Source of the DNA: JBOGXA01 sp050694175
GTDB lineage: Bacteria > Actinomycetota > CADDZG01 > WHSQ01
Direction of reading: 5' to 3'
Assembly: GCA_050694175.1 (NCBI GenBank)
Contig: JBOGXA010000002.1
Span: 124,001 to 188,000, forward strand
Length of the DNA stretch: 64,000 bases
In this document: positions 59,349 to 64,000 of the stretch, one piece after another
Position numbering within the stretch: the stretch's first letter is position 1
Layout: each line of letters begins with the position of its first letter
Made by a program: the position numbers and the translations under genes
Notes under the pieces: model-generated
Database searches by the model: none
Told to the model about the DNA's origin: nothing
What the model saw: only the letters and a program-made list of their open reading frames with translations

Positions 59349-60689
59349 CTAACTCTCAACTTTATCTCTAGTCTTTCTCCGTGGGCGCAACACGACCGGG
59401 CTCCCGGTGAACGGTTCCACCCCCCGGACCTGGTTCTCGATGTACCTCAGATAGTTCGCTTCCACGCGCCCGCTCGCGAACAGCACGAACGTCGGAGGAC
59501 CCACCGACGCCTGGACCGAGTAGAGGACCCGCACGCCGCGGCCCCCGGTTCGTGGATGGGGGCGCCGCTCCTGGGCATCACGCACGATTCGGTTGACCTC
59601 GGGGGTCGGGAGCCGGCGGCGGTGGGAGGCGACGGCCTCCTCGATCGCGGGCAGGATGCGCTCGATCCCCCGCCGCGTGACCGCGGACGTCCGCACGACG
59701 CTCGCCCACGGGAGGAACCTGAGACGGTCCTTGACGTCGCGCTCGAGGCGAGCGCGATCGACCTCGTCGTCGCCCGCCAGCAGATCCCACTTGTTGAGCA
59801 CGATCACGCACGCGCGCCCCGCCTCGACGATGGCCTCGGCGATGCGCTGGTCGTGACCGGTGACCCCCTCGGAGATGTCGATCACAAGTACGGCCACGTC
59901 CACCCGAGTGAGCGTCTGCCGGGACCTCAGGAACCCGAAGTACTCGATCGGATCCTTGATCTGGACCTGGCGTCGCATGCCGGCGGTGTCGACGATGCGT
60001 AGCGCCCGCTCGTCGTCGACCCGCAGATAGGAGTCGACCGGGTCCCGCGTCGTGCCGGGGGCGGCGTCGACGAGAGCCCGCTCCTCCTTCAACAACGCGT
60101 TCAGCACCGACGACTTGCCGACGTTGGGGCGTCCCACGATCGCGGTGGCCGCCCACCCCCCGGCGCCGGCGGAGCTCGTCTCCGGAAGCATCGCCACCAG
60201 TGCGTCGAGGAAGTCCCCCGAGCCGCGGCCGTGCAGGGCAGACAGCGCGTGGACATCGCCGAGGCCCAGCCGGAAGAAGGGGGCCGCGTCCGGTTCGTCG
60301 CGCCCGTCGTCGACTTTGTTGGCGGCCACGAGGACGGGCTTTGCTCCCTTCCGCAACTGATCCGCCACGACGAGGTCGTCCTCGAGCGGGCCAGCGACCA
60401 CGTCGACCACAAGCACGACGACGTCGGCAGCCTCGATCGCGAGCTGCGCCTGCTCGCCCACGCGCGCCTCGAGGCCCTCGGCGCCCGGCTCGAGTCCGCC
60501 GGTGTCGAAGATCTCAAAGGTGCGCCCGGCCCATTCCGCGACAAACGCGCGCCGGTCGCGCGTCACTCCCGGCGTCTCCTCGACGATCGCCTCGCGCCGG
60601 CCGATGATCCGGTTTACGAGCGACGACTTGCCGACGTTAGGCCGGCCCACGACGGCCACCACCGGAAGATCGCCGTTCCCGCCGGTCAT
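59349..60689 (-). CDS. der: Ribosome-associated GTPase Der (EngA)
   Basis: 446 residues with two GTPase domains in tandem, each with G1 GRPNVGKSS, G3 (DTGG and DTAGM) and G4 (NKVD and NKWD), and a C-terminal KH-like domain (RRLPTPEVNRIVRDA onward). Needed for 50S subunit maturation. ATG 60689 overlaps the cmk stop (ATGA). Confidence 0.95.
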   Translation of the reverse strand: MTGGNGDLPVVAVVGRPNVGKSSLVNRIIGRREAIVEETPGVTRDRRAFVAEWAGRTFEIFDTGGLEPGAEGLEARVGEQAQLAIEAADVVVLVVDVVAGPLEDDLVVADQLRKGAKPVLVAANKVDDGRDEPDAAPFFRLGLGDVHALSALHGRGSGDFLDALVAMLPETSSAGAGGWAATAIVGRPNVGKSSVLNALLKEERALVDAAPGTTRDPVDSYLRVDDERALRIVDTAGMRRQVQIKDPIEYFGFLRSRQTLTRVDVAVLVIDISEGVTGHDQRIAEAIVEAGRACVIVLNKWDLLAGDDEVDRARLERDVKDRLRFLPWASVVRTSAVTRRGIERILPAIEEAVASHRRRLPTPEVNRIVRDAQERRPHPRTGGRGVRVLYSVQASVGPPTFVLFASGRVEANYLRYIENQVRGVEPFTGSPVVLRPRRKTRDKVES

Positions 60690-61339
60690 CGCGCGCGCCT
60701 CTGCTCGACGAGATCGACCACGGCGTCGATGGCCTCGGCCTCGCTCATGTCGGTGGTATCGATGGTCACCGCGTCGGGGGCTGCCTGCAGGGGGGATTCC
60801 GCCCGCGACGAGTCGGCGGCGTCGCGGGCGGCGATCTCGGAGCGGATGCGGTCGTATTCCTCCCCGTTCTCGGAGAGACCGAGCTGGCTGCACCGACGGC
60901 GGGCCCGCTCGTCTATCGACGCGGTCAGAAACACCTTCACGGCCGCGTCCGGCGCGATCACCGTCCCGATGTCCCGGCCCTCTATCACCACGTCCCTGGC
61001 CGCCGCGAGGGCCCGCTGGCGCGCCGCCATGTTGGCGCGCACTCGTGGCTGCGCAGAGATCGTGCTCACGATGGCGGTTACAGCGGCCGAGCGAATGCGC
61101 TGCGAGACATCCGACCCGTCGATGACCACCCTGTCCCCGTTCACGTCGAGGGCGATGCCTTCCACCACGCGCGCGACCTCGTCGGCGGCGTCGGGCGCCA
61201 CCCCGCGATCGAGGATCGCCACGGCGGCCGCCCGGTACATGGCCCCCGTGTCGAGGTAGCCGAAGCCCAGCCGCCGCGCTGCGCCGCGCGCAATGCTGCT
61301 CTTGCCGGCGCCGGCCGGCCCGTCGATGGCGACGATCAC
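60686..61339 (-). CDS. cmk: Cytidylate kinase
   Basis: 217 residues. P-loop GPAGAGKSS, YLDTGAMYRA and VIEGRDIGTVI identify Cmk (CMP/dCMP to the diphosphate). GTG 61339 follows GGGGGAGG at good spacing and gives the usual VIVAIDGPAG start; GTG codons at 61360 and 61372 would overlap aroA. The cmk-der pair is a common actinobacterial arrangement. Confidence 0.93.
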   Translation of the reverse strand: MIVAIDGPAGAGKSSIARGAARRLGFGYLDTGAMYRAAAVAILDRGVAPDAADEVARVVEGIALDVNGDRVVIDGSDVSQRIRSAAVTAIVSTISAQPRVRANMAARQRALAAARDVVIEGRDIGTVIAPDAAVKVFLTASIDERARRRCSQLGLSENGEEYDRIRSEIAARDAADSSRAESPLQAAPDAVTIDTTDMSEAEAIDAVVDLVEQRRAR

Positions 61340-61352
61340 AACGCCTCCCCCA

Positions 61353-62654
61353 TCACGCACGCCGCTGGGCACTCGCGAGGACGTCGAGGAAGTCGGGGAA
61401 CGATGTGTTCACGCAGCTCCATCCCTTGACGCGGACGTTGTCGTTCGCCACTAGCGCGGCAATCGCGAACGCCATCGCGACGCGGTGGTCCCCGCGCGAA
61501 TCGATCTCGCCTCTGGAGAACTCGGCCCCGCCGGCGATGCGCAGCCCGTCGGCCAGCTCTTCGACATCCGCCCCGAGAGCTCGCAGCCCGGCCGCGACCG
61601 CGCTGATGCGATCGGACTCCTTCACGCGCAACTCGGCCGCGCCGGTGATCTCGGTGGTGCCGGTTGCCTTCGCCGCCGCGACCGCGAGGATCGGGATCTC
61701 GTCGATGAGACCGGGCACGGCGTCCTGCGATATCGCCACCCCGTGTAGGCCCGCCGCGCGCACGCGCAGGTCTCCGAACGGCTCGCCCCCGGATTCTCCG
61801 GTCACCGACCAGTCGAGGTCCGCGCCCATGGATCGGAGGACGTCGAGCGCGCCCGTGCGGGTGGGGTTGAGGCCGACGCCGGTGATGGTCAGGTCCGACC
61901 CCGGCACGAGGGCGGCGGCAACAGCCAGGAACATCGCCGCCGACAGGTCGCCCGGCACGCGGAAGTCGAGGGTCGCGGGTCGCGCCCCGCCCGTCACCGA
62001 CAGCTCCCGCCCGGCGCGCGTCACCTCGACACCCGCCGCGGCCAGCATGCGCTCGGTGTGATCCCGGCTGGGGGCCGCTTCGACCACGGTCGTCGTGCCG
62101 TCCGCGTGCAGCCCGGCAAGGAGGACCGCCGTCGTGACCTGCGCGCTGGCCACCTGCATATCGATGCGCCGGCCCCCGAGTCCCCCGCCGTGAACGACGA
62201 GCGGCGCCAGTTCCCCGCCCCTCCGCCCGTCGATCGTCGCCCCCATCGACCGCAGCGGCTCCACCACCCGCAGCATCGGGCGGCGCCGCACCGACGCATC
62301 GCCCGTGAGTACCGCCATGCCGTCGATCGCTGCGCACACCCCGAGGACGGTCCGCAGCGCGGTCCCGGAGTTGCCCGCGTCGAGGACGATCTCGGGCTCG
62401 TGCAGGGCCTTACCCTCAACTTCTACTTGAGATTTAGTCTCATCGAGTACCACCTCGGCCCCGAGGGCGCGCATCATGGCCGCGGTGGCGGCGACGTCCT
62501 CCCCCACATTCACGCCGGCGACACGCGAGTGCCCGGATGCGAGCGCTCCCAGGATCACGGCCCGGTGCGATATGGACTTGTCCCCGGGCACCTCGATCGC
62601 GCCTCGCAGGGGCCGGCCGGCGGCGCGCCGGTCGAGGGTGCGCCGGGACCGCAT
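61353..62654 (-). CDS. aroA: 3-phosphoshikimate 1-carboxyvinyltransferase (EPSP synthase)
   Basis: 433 residues. PEP/shikimate-3-phosphate binding segments PGDKSISHRAVI, LDAGNSGTALRTV, DEIPILAVAAA and KESDRISAV are all present. Sixth step of the shikimate pathway. ATG 62654 has GGGAGG at ideal spacing; the longer in-frame start at 62711 does not. Confidence 0.95.
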   Translation of the reverse strand: MRSRRTLDRRAAGRPLRGAIEVPGDKSISHRAVILGALASGHSRVAGVNVGEDVAATAAMMRALGAEVVLDETKSQVEVEGKALHEPEIVLDAGNSGTALRTVLGVCAAIDGMAVLTGDASVRRRPMLRVVEPLRSMGATIDGRRGGELAPLVVHGGGLGGRRIDMQVASAQVTTAVLLAGLHADGTTTVVEAAPSRDHTERMLAAAGVEVTRAGRELSVTGGARPATLDFRVPGDLSAAMFLAVAAALVPGSDLTITGVGLNPTRTGALDVLRSMGADLDWSVTGESGGEPFGDLRVRAAGLHGVAISQDAVPGLIDEIPILAVAAAKATGTTEITGAAELRVKESDRISAVAAGLRALGADVEELADGLRIAGGAEFSRGEIDSRGDHRVAMAFAIAALVANDNVRVKGWSCVNTSFPDFLDVLASAQRRA

Positions 62655-62741
62655 CAGAGCCTCCCTCTGAGCGATGACCACCCGACCCGCGCCGGCTTTC
62701 CCCATCCCCACGGCGCGACGCGAGATCGGTCCCCATGCCTA

Positions 62742-62769
62742 CTTGTCTTCTTGTCTTCTTGTCTATAAG
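62742..62769 (+). repeat. Tandem CTTGTCTT octamers ending in a half palindrome
   Basis: CTTGTCTT at 62742-62749 and 62750-62757, then CTTGTCTA at 62758-62765 followed by TAAG. The last 12 bases (CTTGTCTATAAG) are one mismatch from the CTTGTNNACAAG palindrome. Lies between tyrA and aroA. Confidence 0.7.
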
Positions 62770-62772
62770 TCA

Positions 62773-63855
62773 TCACTCGATCACGCCTCGCTCCACGACG
62801 TAGCCCAGGTCGGTAAGCGCCCGGGCGAGCTTTTCGGCCTGGTCCCGGCCCGCCACCACGAGCTCCAGGCGGCCGCTGCCGCCCTCGGTCGAATGGAAGA
62901 TCTCGATGTCCTCGAGGTTGGCGCCGAGCTGTCCGGCCGCCGTAGTGACCTCGGCCAGAACCCCGGGGCGGTCGGGGATCAGCATCGTCAGCGCCACCGG
63001 CTCGCCGCCGTAGTCGGGCTTGGCGAACACTTCGATGCGGGCGGTGCGGGCGTCGTTCAGCCACTCCCGCAGGTCGTCCCAGCGCGCCCCCTCGAGCATG
63101 GCCGCGACTGCGTCCAGCTCCCCACCCAGCCCTTGCAGCCCCTGAAGCACCGCGGTCCGATTGGAGTGCAGGATGGCGACCCACAGGTCGGGGTTGCTCG
63201 CGGCGATGCGGGTCACGTCCCGAAAACCTCCGGCCGCCAGGCTCAGAAGGGCGTCCCCCTCCCCCGACGCGGTCGCGAGGCCGACGAGGGCGCTGGCCAC
63301 GAGCTGCGGCACGTGGCTGAGCCGTGCCAGCAGCGCATCGTGGGCCGCGGGGTCCAGTGCAACCGGCTTCGCCCCGAGTCCTCCGACCATCTCGGCCACC
63401 CGCGAGTAGGCGTGCGACGACGTCGTTTCGGTCGGTGTGAGGATCCAGGGAGCGCCTTCGAAGAGGCGCCCGTCGGCGGCCTCGATACCGTGCAGTTCCG
63501 AGCCCGCCATCGGGTGCCCGCCCACGAACCGGCCACCACAAGCGGCCTCCCCCGCGGCGACGACCCGACCCTTCGCGCTGCCGACGTCGGTCACGACCGC
63601 TCCCGGTTCGACCGCGGTTTTAAGCGCATCGCAGATCCCAGGTATCTGGTCGACGGGCACGGCCAGCACGATCAGGTTTGCTCCCGCAGCCGCCTCCTCA
63701 GGGCTCCCGGCGACGTCGGTGACCGCATCGCGGCCGCGCGCTCTGTCGACCACTCCGGGGGCCGCGTCGAATCCGACGACCGCCACGTCGGGGTCGGTCG
63801 CGCGCACCCCCAACGCAATCGATCCTCCGATGAGGCCCGTTCCTATGATCGCCAT
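62773..63855 (-). CDS. tyrA: Prephenate dehydrogenase with C-terminal ACT domain
   Basis: 360 residues. NAD(P) Rossmann motif IIGTGLIGGS, TDVGSAKG and the active-site segment GGHPMAGSELHGI, then a C-terminal ACT domain (about 285-360; VALTMLIPDRPGVLAEVTTAAGQLG) for feedback by tyrosine. ATG 63855 is preferred to the TTG at 63867. Lies between aroA and aroH, an aromatic amino acid cluster. Confidence 0.93.
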   Translation of the reverse strand: MAIIGTGLIGGSIALGVRATDPDVAVVGFDAAPGVVDRARGRDAVTDVAGSPEEAAAGANLIVLAVPVDQIPGICDALKTAVEPGAVVTDVGSAKGRVVAAGEAACGGRFVGGHPMAGSELHGIEAADGRLFEGAPWILTPTETTSSHAYSRVAEMVGGLGAKPVALDPAAHDALLARLSHVPQLVASALVGLATASGEGDALLSLAAGGFRDVTRIAASNPDLWVAILHSNRTAVLQGLQGLGGELDAVAAMLEGARWDDLREWLNDARTARIEVFAKPDYGGEPVALTMLIPDRPGVLAEVTTAAGQLGANLEDIEIFHSTEGGSGRLELVVAGRDQAEKLARALTDLGYVVERGVIE

Positions 63856-63896
63856 ACGGTCACCCAACAGTAAATCTCTCCTTGACCCTTATCTAT

Positions 63897-64000
63897 CTAT
63901 TCCGGCAGGTCGGTTCTCAGCTGGCGGGCGTCACGCAGATACACGTGCCGGAGCTCCGATCGCTCGCGCTCCGTGTGGACGTGCATCAGGACGCGAACGC
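63897..64000 (-). CDS. aroH: Chorismate mutase AroH type, C-terminal part (5' end outside window)
   Basis: The last 33 residues end in VRVLMHVHTERERSEL, then RHVYLRDARQLRTDLPE and TAG at 63897-63899. The R-V-L-M-H-V segment and RHVYL-x-x-A-x-x-LR-x-DL tail match the AroH (Bacillus-type) chorismate mutase C-terminus. Adjacent tyrA uses its product prephenate. Confidence 0.82.
   Translation of the reverse strand, partial: VRVLMHVHTERERSELRHVYLRDARQLRTDLPE

Overview
This 64 kb window (high G+C, dense, mostly overlapping genes, one tRNA, no insertion sequences and no CRISPR array) looks like chromosomal DNA of an actinobacterium (Actinomycetota), probably outside the classic Mycobacterium/Streptomyces lineages. 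The evidence is a complete Pup-proteasome locus (mpa/arc, dop, pup, prcB, prcA, pafA, DUF3866, pafB, pafC), a HelY-type helicase, DUF4193, and a gcvH-garA-merR-DUF151-merR block syntenic with mycobacterial Rv1826-Rv1830. Lineage is an inference from gene content; no 16S gene is present.

Layout. 0-10 kb: pupylation and proteasome genes on the plus strand with a small endonuclease VII-like gene between pup and prcB. 10-17 kb: a cytoplasmic GAF/PAS histidine kinase (minus), tatA, tatC and helY. 17-25 kb: a PcaF-like thiolase, an alkylglycerone-phosphate-synthase-like flavoprotein and a lipid kinase in one overlapping unit; then a minus-strand unit with a glycerol-3-phosphate dehydrogenase gene broken by an in-frame TAA, and a divergent acyl-CoA dehydrogenase. 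25-35 kb: an Lrp/AsnC regulator divergent from a tightly coupled seven-gene operon (lysine 2,3-aminomutase, P5C-type aldehyde dehydrogenase, aminotransferase, two CoA-transferase subunits, a second aminotransferase, an amidohydrolase). 35-44.5 kb: RTX protein, proS, yjbQ, an unannotated structured RNA of about 406 nt with its own promoter, DUF4193, an Lnt-like protein, a polyprenol-phosphate mannosyltransferase, Mut7-C, and a vapBC pair. 44.5-64 kb (minus): multicopper oxidase, PIG-V-like mannosyltransferase, gcvPB, gcvPA, gcvT, nuclease-like protein, two MerR regulators, DUF151, hpt, dacA, garA-like FHA protein, gcvH, a mannose-1-phosphate guanylyltransferase/phosphomannomutase fusion, pgsA, tRNA-Pro(GGG), der, cmk, aroA, tyrA and the end of aroH.

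Two things stand out. First, the kamA operon encodes every step needed to turn lysine, through beta-lysine and 3-aminoadipate, into 3-oxoadipate and 3-oxoadipyl-CoA; a PcaF-like thiolase 7 kb upstream could finish to succinyl-CoA plus acetyl-CoA. I infer this route from family membership; I do not know it as a described pathway. Second, the gene-free stretch 38.5-39.3 kb carries a strong sigma-A-type promoter followed by a transcript whose ends form a perfect 12-bp helix and whose interior is packed with GNRA and UUCG hairpins; I could not match it to RNase P, tmRNA, SRP RNA or any riboswitch class I know.

Regulatory signals recur. At least seven genes have TANNNT exactly 6 nt before the start codon, the signature of leaderless transcripts. 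A 12-bp palindrome CTTGTNNACAAG (two exact and three one-mismatch copies) lies at gene boundaries of the 49-63 kb segment that also encodes two MerR proteins.
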